From assembly GCA_963747985.1 (NCBI GenBank), contig CAVVHG010000013.1:109860-173859 (forward strand): DNA of 64,000 nt, written 5' to 3'. Positions 19,016-30,181 of this stretch are shown here, piece by piece. The position numbers and the translations under genes are program-made. Origin of the DNA: JACADW01 sp963747985 (GTDB lineage: Bacteria; Acidobacteriota; UBA6911). Each line of letters opens with the position of its first letter. Position 1 is the first letter of the stretch. Under the pieces are notes generated by a model. That model searched no databases. It was not told where the DNA came from and saw only the letters and a list, made by a program, of their open reading frames with translations.

Positions 19016-19897
19016 TTGTCCATACTCATTGATAAGAGCACGAGGCTGGTGGTGCAGGGCATTACCGGTCGCGAAGGGACTTTTCATACCCGGCAGTGCA
19101 TGGCATACGGGACCAAGGTGGTCGCCGGCGTCACTCCCGGCAAGGGTGGAACCGTGCACGAAGGGGTTCCGGTCTACAATACCGTGGTGGAGGCCGTCGC
19201 GAAGGAAGGCGCCAACGCGAGCGTGATTTTCGTGCCGTCGGCCTACGCCGCCGACAGCATAATGGAAGCGGCATCGGCCGGTGTTGCTTTAATCGTTTGC
19301 ATTACCGAAGGGATCCCGACCCTCGACATGATGAAGGCATCCGCCTTCCTGGCCAAGAGAAAGAGCCGGCTCATCGGCCCGAACTGCCCGGGCATCATCT
19401 CACCCGGCAGATGCAAGATCGGCATTATGCCGGCGAACATTTTCAAAGAGGGAAGTGTCGGCGTGGTATCGAGAAGCGGCACCCTGACCTACGAAGCGGT
19501 CTGGCAGCTTACCGAGCGGGGACTTGGGCAGTCGACCTGCATCGGCATCGGTGGAGATCCCATCATCGGCACCAGTTTCCTTGATGCGCTGCGCCTTTAC
19601 CACGAGGATCCCGAGACCGAGGCTGTGGTGATGATCGGAGAAATCGGCGGAACTGCAGAGGAGGATGCCTCCCGCTACGTGCGGGACAACATGTCCAAGC
19701 CGGTGATTGGCTTCGTCGCCGGACAGACGGCCCCCCCGGGGCGCCGCATGGGGCACGCCGGGGCGATTATCTCCGGGGGGAAGGGAACCGCGGCTGAGAA
19801 GATCCAGGCGATGAAGGATTGCGGACTGCACGTAGCGGCCAGTCCTGCAGACATCGGAGAGACCGTCGTGCGAGCCTTGAAGGAGCGAAAATCATGA
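19016..19897 (+). CDS. sucD: Succinate-CoA ligase alpha subunit
   Basis: 293 residues. It shows the CoA-binding Rossmann motif QGITGREGTFHTRQ, PNCPGIISPGRCKIGIMP, the GEIGGTAEEDA segment and the phosphorylated active-site histidine in GHAGAII (His247). TTG 19016 is the likely start, with GGAG seven bases upstream and right after the sucC stop. The stop overlaps the ATG of ndk (ATGA), so the three genes form a tight operon. Confidence 0.96.
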   Translation: MSILIDKSTRLVVQGITGREGTFHTRQCMAYGTKVVAGVTPGKGGTVHEGVPVYNTVVEAVAKEGANASVIFVPSAYAADSIMEAASAGVALIVCITEGIPTLDMMKASAFLAKRKSRLIGPNCPGIISPGRCKIGIMPANIFKEGSVGVVSRSGTLTYEAVWQLTERGLGQSTCIGIGGDPIIGTSFLDALRLYHEDPETEAVVMIGEIGGTAEEDASRYVRDNMSKPVIGFVAGQTAPPGRRMGHAGAIISGGKGTAAEKIQAMKDCGLHVAASPADIGETVVRALKERKS

Positions 19898-20313
19898 TCC
19901 AGGAGACGCTCGCGATCATCAAGCCGGATGGTGTGTCCCGCCGCCTCATCGGTGAGGTGATCCGCCGCATTGAGTCGAACGGGCTGAAGATCAAGGCCAT
20001 GAAGATGGTGCACCTATCCAGGAAGGAGGCCGAAGGCTTCTACGCGGTTCACAAGGAGCGGCCCTTCTTTGAGAGTCTGACCGGCTTCATGTCCGAAGGG
20101 CCGGTGGTGTTGATGGTCCTGTCCGGGGAAAACGCCATCCAGGTGTGGCGCGACCTCATGGGCGCTACCGATCCTGCCAAGTCGGCTCCGGGCACGATCC
20201 GCAGGGAATTCGGCCTTTCGATCGAACGCAACACCACCCACGGATCGGACGCGCCCGAAACGGCGGCCTTCGAAACCTCCTACTTTTTCAGTAAGGTGGA
20301 GGCGTGCAACTGA
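19894..20313 (+). CDS. ndk: Nucleoside diphosphate kinase
   Basis: 139 residues, typical NDK length. ETLAIIKPDGVSRRLIGEV at the N-terminus and the active-site NTTHGSDAPETA with phosphohistidine His116. It equilibrates nucleoside triphosphates. Translational coupling to sucD is seen as an ATGA overlap; E. coli-type NDK and succinyl-CoA synthetase are known to associate physically in some bacteria, which fits this arrangement. Confidence 0.96.
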   Translation: MIQETLAIIKPDGVSRRLIGEVIRRIESNGLKIKAMKMVHLSRKEAEGFYAVHKERPFFESLTGFMSEGPVVLMVLSGENAIQVWRDLMGATDPAKSAPGTIRREFGLSIERNTTHGSDAPETAAFETSYFFSKVEACN

Positions 20314-20368
20314 AGCGGCTCGGGGCCCGCAATCAGCAGGACCCCCGGGCCCCCGAGCGGAGAAGCTG

Positions 20369-20584
20369 ATGCCACTTGGCCGCCTGCTCATCGTTCTGGG
20401 TTTGATCCTTCTGGTTGCAGGCCTGCTGCTGACATACACGGACATCTTCTCCAGCCTGAGGCTTGGAAGGCTGCCCGGTGATATCTCTGTCAAGCGCGAA
20501 CACTTCTCCTTTTATTTCCCGATCACAACCTGCGTTCTCATCAGCCTCGTCCTGACGCTGATCTTCTACCTGCTGCGAAAATGA
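20369..20584 (+). CDS. DUF2905 family small membrane protein
   Basis: 71 residues with two hydrophobic segments (LLIVLGLILLVAGLLLTY and FPITTCVLISLVLTLIFYLL) joined by a short loop containing GRLPGDISVKREHFSFYFP, which is the conserved signature of DUF2905. Function is unknown. GGAGAAGC lies just upstream of ATG. It follows ndk by 55 bases and probably belongs to the same transcript. Confidence 0.85.
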   Translation: MPLGRLLIVLGLILLVAGLLLTYTDIFSSLRLGRLPGDISVKREHFSFYFPITTCVLISLVLTLIFYLLRK

Positions 20585-20594
20585 CGCATCGCTG

Positions 20595-20766
20595 AATCGC
20601 CGTCGGAATCGGCATCGGGGTTGGAATCCCTTTCGGGTCGGTGCCTGCCAAGTGCCCGCCGTGTTTCGCGAGCCGGGTAACCGCGATGCCTGTGCCCGAA
20701 GGTCGCATATCTGCTTTCGACACCGAATCCGATTACGATATCGATCCCGATTCCGAGCCCGTGGGA
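20595..20766. repeat. Inverted hexamer-period repeat (ATCGGN type)
   Basis: The 318-base gap 20585-20902 holds no gene. It contains one arm of ATCGG-period words on the plus strand (20595-20630, e.g. GGAATCGGCATCGGGG) and the inverse at 20719-20766 (e.g. TATCGATCCCGATTCCGAG), which can form a long imperfect hairpin. Related sequences occur at 53734-53808 and 55113-55196. Confidence 0.6.
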
Positions 20767-20902
20767 TGAAGAGCGAGAACGGAGCTGTGCCGTACGCACC
20801 AACCGCAGCGTCTGAAACGCAAACGCCGCCCGGGGCGCGTTGACAGGCTGCAGGGTGCAGGATATATTTCGGTTTTTTGATGCCTCGGGGGTATAGAGAC
20901 CA

Positions 20903-21973
20903 ATGTCACCACAAGAAGAAGCTGTCCTTGCCGCGCTGCGGACCGTGAAGGATCCTGATCTCCACCGGGATATCGTCAGCCTCAATTTCATCAAGGATCT
21001 GAGAATCGAGCGGGGCTGCGCCTCCTTCACGATCCAGCTCACGACTCCCGCCTGCCCCGTCAGACAGGAGATGGAGAGCTGGGCACGCGAGGCCGTCCTC
21101 AAGGTGGAGGGCATCAACGAGGTCCGGATCAACATGACCTCCGTGGTCACCAGGGGAGCCGCTGCACCGGGCAGACAGGCCATCGAAGGGGTGAAGAACA
21201 TCATCGCGGTCGGAAGCGGGAAGGGCGGCGTCGGGAAGAGCACCGTGACCGTCAACCTTGCGGTAGCGCTGGCTCAGAGCGGCGCCAGGGTGGGATTGAT
21301 GGACGCCGACATTTACGGGCCCAATGTTCCGCTGATGATGGGCATTTCCGGCCGGCCGTATGCCACCAACAACCGGATACAACCTCTTGCCAACCACGGC
21401 GTCCAGGTCATGTCGATGGGATTCCTGACTACCGAGGACACGCCTTTGATTTGGCGCGGGCCGATGCTCCACAGCGTAGTCACCCAGTTCGTTCGGCAGG
21501 TGGAGTGGGGCGAGCTCGATTACCTGCTCGTGGATCTTCCGCCGGGGACGGGAGACGTCCAGCTCACATTGACACAGACTGTGGCGTTGATGGGGGCGGT
21601 CATTGTCACCACGCCGCAGGATGTCGCGTTGCAGGATGCGCGTAAAGCGATCCTGATGTTCAGGCAGGTCCGGGTCGAAATCCTCGGGATCGTGGAAAAC
21701 ATGTCGTACTTCGAATGCCCCAAGTGCCATGAGCGTACGGATATCTTCAGCCGGGGCGGCGGGGTGTCCACGGCCGACAGGTACGGGGTCCCCTTCCTGG
21801 GCGAGATACCGCTGGACACGGCCATCCGTCAGGCCGGTGACGCGGGAAAGCCTGTCGTCCTGTCCGATCCCGGATCACCAGCGGGGCTGGCATTCAGCCG
21901 GATCGCGAACAGCATGGCCGCGCAGGTGAGCGTGGCGAACGTCACCAGGCAGAACGTGATGGTTATCGAGTAG
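20903..21973 (+). CDS. mrp: Mrp/NBP35 family iron-sulfur carrier ATPase
   Basis: 356 residues. An N-terminal MIP18/DUF59 domain (residues 1-80, LRTVKDPDLHRDIVSLNFIK and PACPVRQEME) is fused to a P-loop ATPase with deviant Walker A GSGKGGVGKSTVTVNLA, DADIYGPNVPLMMG, LLVDLPPGTGDVQLT and the FECPKCHE CxxC pair that holds a bridging Fe-S cluster. It assembles or carries Fe-S clusters in the cytoplasm. It ends one base into the following GT9 gene (TAGTG). Confidence 0.94.
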   Translation: MSPQEEAVLAALRTVKDPDLHRDIVSLNFIKDLRIERGCASFTIQLTTPACPVRQEMESWAREAVLKVEGINEVRINMTSVVTRGAAAPGRQAIEGVKNIIAVGSGKGGVGKSTVTVNLAVALAQSGARVGLMDADIYGPNVPLMMGISGRPYATNNRIQPLANHGVQVMSMGFLTTEDTPLIWRGPMLHSVVTQFVRQVEWGELDYLLVDLPPGTGDVQLTLTQTVALMGAVIVTTPQDVALQDARKAILMFRQVRVEILGIVENMSYFECPKCHERTDIFSRGGGVSTADRYGVPFLGEIPLDTAIRQAGDAGKPVVLSDPGSPAGLAFSRIANSMAAQVSVANVTRQNVMVIE

Positions 21974-22947
21974 TGCAGATCCTCGTCCTCCATCCCGGGG
22001 CGCTGGGTGACATCATTCTGTCGTTGCCGGCGCTGGCGGCCCTGCGGAGACGATTCCCGCGTTCATGTATCACGATCGCGGGAAACGCGGACTACCTTCC
22101 CTACTCGGCGTGGGGGCATGCGGATCGGGTTCTCTCTCTTTCTGCGCTTCCTCTCCACGCGTTTTACAGCGCAGACGGATTGCAGGGCAGGGAAGCAGAG
22201 TGGTGGGCCTCCTTCGATCTCCTGGTATCCTGGACCGGAGCAGGTAATGCCCAATTCGAGAAGACGATAGCGGCGCTGGGCAGACCTGCGCTGGTGGCCG
22301 GATGGCGGCCGACAACCGGTGAACCGAGACACGTGTCCCGCATCTTCACGGACTCTCTCCATCCCTGGGTGCCGCTTCAAGAACGGACGGAGCACGCCCG
22401 AATTCTGATTCCGACAGATGGAGTTCCGGAAGCCCGGGACTGGTTGATGAGGAGCCGGGGTTCCCCGGGGAGGCCGTTCGTGGCAATGCACCCCGGTGCA
22501 TCAGGTTGCGGGAAGCGCTGGCCTCTTGATCGATTCCGGTCCGTGGCGGCGTCGCTCCAGCCGTCCCACGACTTGCTGATCATAGAGGGGCCGGCCGAGC
22601 CGGGGTTGGCGATGGAGCTCGGGCGCGGCCTTCCGCCCGAAAGGTGTGTCGTTGCCGCATGCCTTCCGCTTGGATTCCTTGCGGCGGTCTTGTCCTCCTG
22701 CAGCGCGTACGTGGGGAACGATTCCGGGATTTCACACCTGGCAGCCGCACTCGGCCTGCGATCGGTGGTGATCTTCGGCCCTACGCCGCCGGAGCAATGG
22801 TCACCCTCGGGCCCCACTGTGGCTGTCCTCCGTGACACCTCCGGTTGTGCCGCCTGCGAGGGGGTACGCGGCGACAGGCACTCCTGCCTGGAAAACGTCA
22901 CGGTTGAGCGTGTCTTGGATTTCCTGACCGGGCTGCAGCCCGTCTGA
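21973..22947 (+). CDS. Glycosyltransferase family 9 (heptosyltransferase-like)
   Basis: 324 residues with GTG start overlapping the mrp stop. The N-terminal LVLHPGALGDIILSLPALAALRRRFP and the C-terminal SSCSAYVGNDSGISHLAAALGLRSVVIFGPTPPEQW are the hallmark donor-site signatures of ADP-heptose LPS heptosyltransferases; FVAMHPGASGCGKRWPLDRF links the two lobes. It would add a sugar to the LPS core or another glycolipid at the inner membrane. Acceptor and sugar are unknown. Confidence 0.88.
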   Translation: MQILVLHPGALGDIILSLPALAALRRRFPRSCITIAGNADYLPYSAWGHADRVLSLSALPLHAFYSADGLQGREAEWWASFDLLVSWTGAGNAQFEKTIAALGRPALVAGWRPTTGEPRHVSRIFTDSLHPWVPLQERTEHARILIPTDGVPEARDWLMRSRGSPGRPFVAMHPGASGCGKRWPLDRFRSVAASLQPSHDLLIIEGPAEPGLAMELGRGLPPERCVVAACLPLGFLAAVLSSCSAYVGNDSGISHLAAALGLRSVVIFGPTPPEQWSPSGPTVAVLRDTSGCAACEGVRGDRHSCLENVTVERVLDFLTGLQPV

Positions 22948-22970
22948 GGCTCCCGACGGAGGTGATTCAC

Positions 22971-23738
22971 TCAGTCCATCAGTTGGCCGCCGTTGATCTC
23001 GATGCATTCACCGACCACATAGGAGGCATCCTCGGAGGCGAGCAGCGCGATGACGCGCGCGACTTCTTCAGCCGCTCCAAGGCGGCCTGAGGGAATGCCG
23101 GCGATGAAACGCTCGAGCATTTCCTTGGTGCTGAATCTTTCGTGAAACGGGGTGGCGATGACGCCGGGGTTGACGCAATTGACACGGATGCCGTGGCCTA
23201 TCAGCTCCTTGGCGAGTGACTTTGTGAAGGTGATGACTGCCCCCTTGGCAGCCGAGTATGCTGAGGCTCCAGGCCCGCCGCCGTTGCGCCCGGCGATCGA
23301 GGCCACGTTGACGACGCAGCCTGAACCCTGCCGGATCATCGTCGGCAGAAAGGCATGGGTCACGTAGAAGACGCTGTCGAGATTCAGAGCCATCACCCGG
23401 CGCCAGAGGTCGCGATCCATCTCGGCGAACAACCTGCGCTCGACGAGTGAGCCGGCGTTGTTCACCAGCAGGTCGATTCTGCCGAAATCAGCAAGCACAT
23501 CTCCGGCCATCTGGCCCGCCTGCGCGTGGTCGGATACGTCGCACGAATAGACGCGCGCGTGCCCCGCCCCGAGCGCGCGAATTTTCTCGTAGGTGTCGCG
23601 CGCACCCTGCTCGCTGCTGAAGTAATGAATCGCGACCTGATAGCCCCGACGCGCCAACTCCACGGCTGTCGCCTGGCCTATCCCGGAGCTTGCACCGGTG
23701 ACGATCGCGACTTTCTTGGATGTCGATTCCACGGTCAT
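22971..23738 (-). CDS. SDR family oxidoreductase (FabG-like)
   Basis: 255 residues of classical short-chain dehydrogenase. Cofactor motif VTGASSGIGQATAVELA, NNAGS, catalytic Ser in VNVASIAGRNGG and YSAAKGAVITFTKSLA with Tyr/Lys, and VNCVNPGVIATPFHERF. A good AAGGAG lies upstream of ATG. It is probably an NAD(P)-dependent 3-ketoacyl or sugar-alcohol dehydrogenase; the substrate is not evident. It lies downstream of the NagA-like gene on the same strand, 73 bases away. Confidence 0.88.
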   Translation of the reverse strand: MTVESTSKKVAIVTGASSGIGQATAVELARRGYQVAIHYFSSEQGARDTYEKIRALGAGHARVYSCDVSDHAQAGQMAGDVLADFGRIDLLVNNAGSLVERRLFAEMDRDLWRRVMALNLDSVFYVTHAFLPTMIRQGSGCVVNVASIAGRNGGGPGASAYSAAKGAVITFTKSLAKELIGHGIRVNCVNPGVIATPFHERFSTKEMLERFIAGIPSGRLGAAEEVARVIALLASEDASYVVGECIEINGGQLMD

Positions 23739-23811
23739 CTGAGGACTCCTTGTTGACTGGCGCTGTCAGTGGTTTCCGGCGCTTTGCGTCTACGAGGCCG
23801 GTATCTGCGTC

Positions 23812-24789
23812 TCAGAAGATGCCGCCCGGTGCACCTGAAAGAAGCGTCTCCGTCAGCTCGGCGTTAACGATGGCAAGGGGATTTTCGAGGCCCACCCGCC
23901 AGAGCTCATCTTCTGAAAGAATATTGAGGGATCGGAGCCAGCGCATGCACTGAGCCATGTTGCATCCCGAGCCGACAAGATGCGGCGCATGCAGGTTCTC
24001 GATCCGGCCTGTCTCGGTCATGCGAACCCGGTGTCCCAGGGTCTCATAAGTGCCGGGCGGATACCCGGCGATCGGTGCCGAGTCCGAGACGACGAATACC
24101 TTACCGGGGCCTTTGGAGCGGAGCGCGACCAGTACAAAGTCCCTGGGCAGGTGGTTTCCGTCCGTGACGAGTCCGATCGTAAGCGACTCGTTTGCCAGCT
24201 GGTGGACCAGGATGTTATCGTGCCGGGGCAGCAGGTTGGGGCAGCCGTTTCCCAGGTGCGTGACGAGCGTCGCTCCTGCGTCGACGGCCCTGGCTATGAT
24301 CTCCCTGGAAGCCAGGTGGTGTCCGATCGAAACCACCGTCGGGTATTTCCGCCGGACGTGGGAAATCAGTTCGAGCGCCCCTTCCACTTCCGGCGCGATC
24401 GTCAGGATCGAGATCCGGCCCTCGGCACACTCCTGGAACCGATCGAATTCCGCCGGGTCCGGTCGTCGCATCTTCGTCGCCGCATGCGCACCCCGGGCCC
24501 CATCCTCCCTGGACAGGTACGGGCCCTCCAGGTGAATCCCGAGTAACCGTCCTTTCACCCCCGGCTCGGCGGCTGTCCGCGCGATCACCTTCAGGTTCCG
24601 CTTGTAGATGTCGAGATCTGAGGTGATCAGTGTTGCGCAGTAAGCCAGCGTGCCGGCGTCCAGAAGGGCATGCGTCACCCTGTGGATGTCCTCGGCAACG
24701 AGACCGGGAGAGACGAAGTCCACCCCCATATAGCCGTTTACCTGGAGGTCGACAAATCCCTGGCGATGGATAGTCTGGATTTGGTGCAC
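23812..24789 (-). CDS. nagA: N-acetylglucosamine-6-phosphate deacetylase-like amidohydrolase
   Basis: 325 residues with GTG start. NagA signatures in order: GFVDLQVNGYMGVDF, GIHLEGPYLSREDGARGAH, SIGHHLAS, VTHLGNGCPNLLPRHDN and VSDSAPIAGYPPGTY (Asp active site). It would deacetylate GlcNAc-6-P in amino-sugar or cell-wall recycling. The normal N-terminal beta-sandwich of about 50 residues is missing: the conserved core starts within 12 residues of the start. Some family members are naturally short, or the 5' end was lost at the adjoining duplication (24819). The frame stays open upstream but has no plausible start. Confidence 0.82.
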   Translation of the reverse strand: MHQIQTIHRQGFVDLQVNGYMGVDFVSPGLVAEDIHRVTHALLDAGTLAYCATLITSDLDIYKRNLKVIARTAAEPGVKGRLLGIHLEGPYLSREDGARGAHAATKMRRPDPAEFDRFQECAEGRISILTIAPEVEGALELISHVRRKYPTVVSIGHHLASREIIARAVDAGATLVTHLGNGCPNLLPRHDNILVHQLANESLTIGLVTDGNHLPRDFVLVALRSKGPGKVFVVSDSAPIAGYPPGTYETLGHRVRMTETGRIENLHAPHLVGSGCNMAQCMRWLRSLNILSEDELWRVGLENPLAIVNAELTETLLSGAPGGIF

Positions 24790-24818
24790 GGTCCGTCCTG
24801 CCCGGTCGACCGAGATGA

Positions 24819-24845
24819 TGGCGGAGGTGGCGGAAATCGCACTCG
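24819..24845 (-). repeat. Imperfect copy of the tmRNA 3' end (possible decayed att site)
   Basis: 27 bases here match 25479-25505, the last 27 bases of the tmRNA gene including CCA, at 23 of 27 positions and in the same orientation, exactly 660 bases apart. Integrative elements that use tmRNA genes leave such direct repeats. The mismatches suggest an old event. It lies 30 bases outside the start of the NagA-like gene. Coincidence in a GC-rich sequence is not excluded. Confidence 0.45.
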
Positions 24846-24955
24846 GAGGCCGGGTTGCAAAGAAAGGACTTACAGTATTTTCAGTACGTCAAAGACGCAC
24901 GAACCCCAGGTTCAAAGGATCATGTCCCCGCATCCGCCCTACTGGACGTAGCAGC

Positions 24956-25330
24956 TCACACCCTCTCCCTTTCATCTTCCTTTTCGTCTTCTTCGGCTTC
25001 GATTCCCGGAATTATAGGTTTGGGCATCACAGCAAAAAACGCATCAGCTCGTCGTAAAACCTCCTCAAGCGCGACGCTTCGGAACACTTCCGTTTGAAGG
25101 CGCTCGCGTCCATCAGTCAGGCAATCTATGGCCACTCTCTCCCATGTTCTGCGGCGAGGCCACGCCCTCAGGCATTGTGCGAAGGGGGCGGAGCAACGAT
25201 GCTTCTGAAGACGGCCTTCGATCTCCACTGTGATTCCCGCCTTGAATCGGCCGGGATCGTGGTCAGGTTCCAATTGCATTAGGTAGAATACGCCAACATC
25301 ATCCAGGTAGCCGACGCCGCAGTTACTCAT
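24956..25330 (-). CDS. GIY-YIG nuclease-like small protein
   Basis: 124 residues. GVFYLMQLEPDHDPGRFKAGIT followed by EIEGRLQKHRCSAPFAQCLRAWP and RRRTWERVAIDCL fits a divergent GIY-YIG fold (YLM for GIY, KAGIT for YIG, Arg and Glu positions retained). The C-terminus is an acidic tail (EAEEDEKEDERERV). Start ATG 25330 has a weak ribosome site. It lies alone between an imperfect tmRNA duplicate and the tmRNA, so it looks like cargo or remnant of a mobile element. Nuclease activity is inferred from fold similarity only. Confidence 0.6.
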   Translation of the reverse strand: MSNCGVGYLDDVGVFYLMQLEPDHDPGRFKAGITVEIEGRLQKHRCSAPFAQCLRAWPRRRTWERVAIDCLTDGRERLQTEVFRSVALEEVLRRADAFFAVMPKPIIPGIEAEEDEKEDERERV

Positions 25331-25430
25331 TTGTCAGTCCGACATAACGTTGTTTGGGGTGAGGGAGGCTTTGCAGGAGGTAGACGTATTTCATCTCTTG
25401 AGAGAGTTTTTGCCCGCCTTCGTCCGCCTG

Positions 25431-25480
25431 CAGCCTTCGCTAAAGCTCCGGCTGGCCAGCCGGAGCTTTAGCGAAGGCTG
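25431..25480. repeat. 50-bp perfect palindrome at the tmRNA 3' end
   Basis: Bases 25431-25455 are the exact reverse complement of 25456-25480 with no spacer (arm starts CAGCCTTCGCTAAAGCTCCG). It abuts the tmRNA, overlapping its final two bases, and would form a 25-bp hairpin in the transcript. No T-run follows, so it is not a classical intrinsic terminator. It resembles a dispersed REP-like palindrome. Confidence 0.85.
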
Positions 25481-25827
25481 GTGGAGGTGGCGGGAATCGA
25501 ACCCGCGTCCGAAAGCCTTCAGCTAGAAGAGACTACATGCTTAGCCGGTCCGTTGAGTTTCGCAAGCACGCCGTTCGAGCCGGCGGGGACGCTGTGCCGC
25601 TATCCCCTTGGAGTTTCGGACGCCGCCCAGGGGCGCTGGCAACGACCTAGCCTGCTGATGGTCGTTTCACACCGGCCTCGCAGGCAAGACCGGGGAAACG
25701 TGACCGCCTTAGGCGGCCAGTGCTAACTGATTGTCAGCAGTTGAGTTTTTTCCACGGTTTAACGAGTCGCGGAGCGCTCGGCATGCCTCTTCTGCCTCTT
25801 GACCCCCGTCGAATCCAGTTCACCCCC
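25479..25827 (-). ncRNA. ssrA: tmRNA
   Basis: 349 bases. 5' end GGGGGTGAACTGGATTCGAC and 3' end GGTTCGATTCCCGCC plus ACCTCCACCA form the tRNA-Ala-like domain, with acceptor GGGGGTG pairing CACCTCC. The resume codon is GCT at RNA position 90 (25738), and the tag frame 25709-25738 encodes ADNQLALAA followed by TAA, matching the usual tag ending. It releases stalled ribosomes together with SmpB. CCA is encoded. It is one of the best-supported features here. Confidence 0.95.
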
Positions 25828-26117
25828 TTTAATCAAATCGAGACAATGATACCTCATTTCAAGGCTCCCCGCCACTCCCTGTTGGGCGATCGCGGACTGC
25901 TTGAGGCGAGGTCCGAGCAGGGCGGAAGCGGGGACCGGCCTGCCATCCTGTTGTCCGCCGGCTCGAATTTCGTGAACGGTTACACAATCATCTGAATTCG
26001 TTTCTGGTGACGGACGATACAGCACGGAGGGTTTCCCTGGCCTAGAGTGAGGCGTGCGGTCGTCGTCGGTGCCGCGACGGCCGCATGGGGAAAATCCAAT
26101 TTTTTGCATCTTTAGGG

Positions 26118-26146
26118 TTGACAGCCTCCGGCGGCAACCATAGAAT
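26118..26146 (+). promoter_or_regulatory. Sigma70-type promoter for the M23 peptidase gene
   Basis: TTGACA, exactly 17 bases, then TAGAAT (five of six). It lies in the gene-free stretch 25828-26236, which otherwise shows nothing recognisable. The expected start of transcription is about 85 bases before GTG 26237. Confidence 0.7.
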
Positions 26147-26236
26147 GCTGCCCGTTCCGTGTCGTTACCCTGGGTTGGGGCTGTTTCGGCGTGCCTGATA
26201 CACCCAGCCTGCTGATCTTGGCTGAAAGGGGGTCCT

Positions 26237-27133
26237 GTGCTGAACAAGCGGCTTTATACGCTCATCGTATCAAGTCATGCCGGCGGCAGGCTCTGGAGGC
26301 TATCGCTCCCATACCCATTCTTGATCGGGATCGCGGTATTCGCAGTCATCGGTTTGATATCTGCGGGCGTAGCCACCTACCAGTATGGCCGTATGCTCCT
26401 GAAGGTCGCGGACTACAACCACATTCTCGCGGAAAACGATTCCTTCAGGTCTGAGAATCACAACTACCGGATACAGACGGCCCAACTCGGCGAAAAGATC
26501 GATTTTCTCGAGACTCTTGCGAGGAAGCTGACGGTTTACTCGGGCATGGAGTCGGAACGATCGGTCGGAGGTGTCGGCGGGTATTCAAAAGATGCTTTCG
26601 CGCAGCCGCTGCCATCCTCGGCGGGTACCCTGCAGGCGATCGACACATACAATAAGAGTGTCGGCCAGCTCGAGGATGGGTATCGGAAGATCGAGGACAA
26701 ACTGTCGTTGCAGGCGCTTGTGAAGTCGGTCACACCGGATCGCCTTCCGGTGCGAGGGTACATTACTGAAGGTCAGGGCATGAGGAGAGATCCTTTTAAC
26801 GGGACCTCCAGGGAGTACCACACGGGAGTGGATATATCAGCCCCCCTTGGCAGCCGGGTAATCGCCCCGGCAGACGGCATGGTGATCTTTGCCGGCTACC
26901 GGGCCGGATATGGCAAGATTGTTGTGATCGACCACATGTTCGGCATGATCACCCGCTACGGTCACCTCTACAAGTTCAATGTCCAAGCCGGCCAGCGTGT
27001 CTCGCGCAACGACGTGATCGGGTATGTCGGCAACACAGGCCGGTCCACCGGACCTCACCTCCACTTCGAGCTCTGGTGGCACAACAAAGCCATAAACCCC
27101 GCGAAGTTTCTGGCCGGCGTGCGCCGCGGGTAG
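26237..27133 (+). CDS. M23 (LytM) family metallopeptidase, membrane-anchored
   Basis: 298 residues with GTG start behind AAAGGGGG. An N-terminal membrane segment (FLIGIAVFAVIGLISAGVATY, residues 31-51) is followed by a coiled-coil (residues 60-105) and a C-terminal LytM domain with zinc ligands in YHTGVDISAPLGSRV (H and D), TRYGHLYKF and GPHLHFELWW. It is a peptidoglycan endopeptidase or an amidase activator in the periplasm. All ligand positions are present. It has its own promoter and sits 338 bases upstream of secA. Confidence 0.92.
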   Translation: MLNKRLYTLIVSSHAGGRLWRLSLPYPFLIGIAVFAVIGLISAGVATYQYGRMLLKVADYNHILAENDSFRSENHNYRIQTAQLGEKIDFLETLARKLTVYSGMESERSVGGVGGYSKDAFAQPLPSSAGTLQAIDTYNKSVGQLEDGYRKIEDKLSLQALVKSVTPDRLPVRGYITEGQGMRRDPFNGTSREYHTGVDISAPLGSRVIAPADGMVIFAGYRAGYGKIVVIDHMFGMITRYGHLYKFNVQAGQRVSRNDVIGYVGNTGRSTGPHLHFELWWHNKAINPAKFLAGVRRG

Positions 27134-27411
27134 GTGCTCCGCCGTCGTTCGGACGCGAGGGCCTGTCTTCAGTCAATTGAGCCCATCGTTCTTCCCGTCA
27201 TGACAGACCTCTGCCGGGTCGAAGTGCCGGCCTTCCTGCCGGCGACCCCCTCCCGCCGGGCGCACGCATCCCGTCAAGCCATTGCGGTCCCCGATCCGGC
27301 GCTTGCCCTCGGGTTGGGCGCCGGGCAGGAGGCTGCGCCGCGTCCAATCTCGGGGCTCCGCGTCGGCTGCAAGCTTTTGAAAAACCTCGTGCTGCCTGAT
27401 TTCCCGGTTGG

Positions 27412-27440
27412 TTGACGCGTATAGCCGCATCTGCTACATT
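27412..27440 (+). promoter_or_regulatory. Putative sigma70-type promoter for secA
   Basis: TTGACG, 17 bases, then TACATT, placing transcription start about 25 bases before the secA ATG. The gene-free stretch 27134-27471 shows no other feature. Confidence 0.5.
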
Positions 27441-27471
27441 GACAAGTTTACACAGGGCGGAGCTCTCCTTA

Positions 27472-30141
<2,670 letters not shown>

Positions 30142-30181
30142 CGGACAGATCCGCTTCGCGCCGAGATGAGGAATGACGCCT

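Noticed and set aside
24815..25097. Plus-strand frames near 24.8-25.1 kb
   Set aside because: No recognisable domain or ribosome site; they overlap the tmRNA-like duplicate and the better-supported GIY-YIG-like ORF on the minus strand.
25094..25995. Plus-strand frames across tmRNA
   Set aside because: They are antisense to the structured tmRNA gene and show no domain.
27439..27471. TTGACA at 27439 as the secA -35 box
   Set aside because: No acceptable -10 follows before the start codon; TTGACG at 27412 with TACATT fits better.
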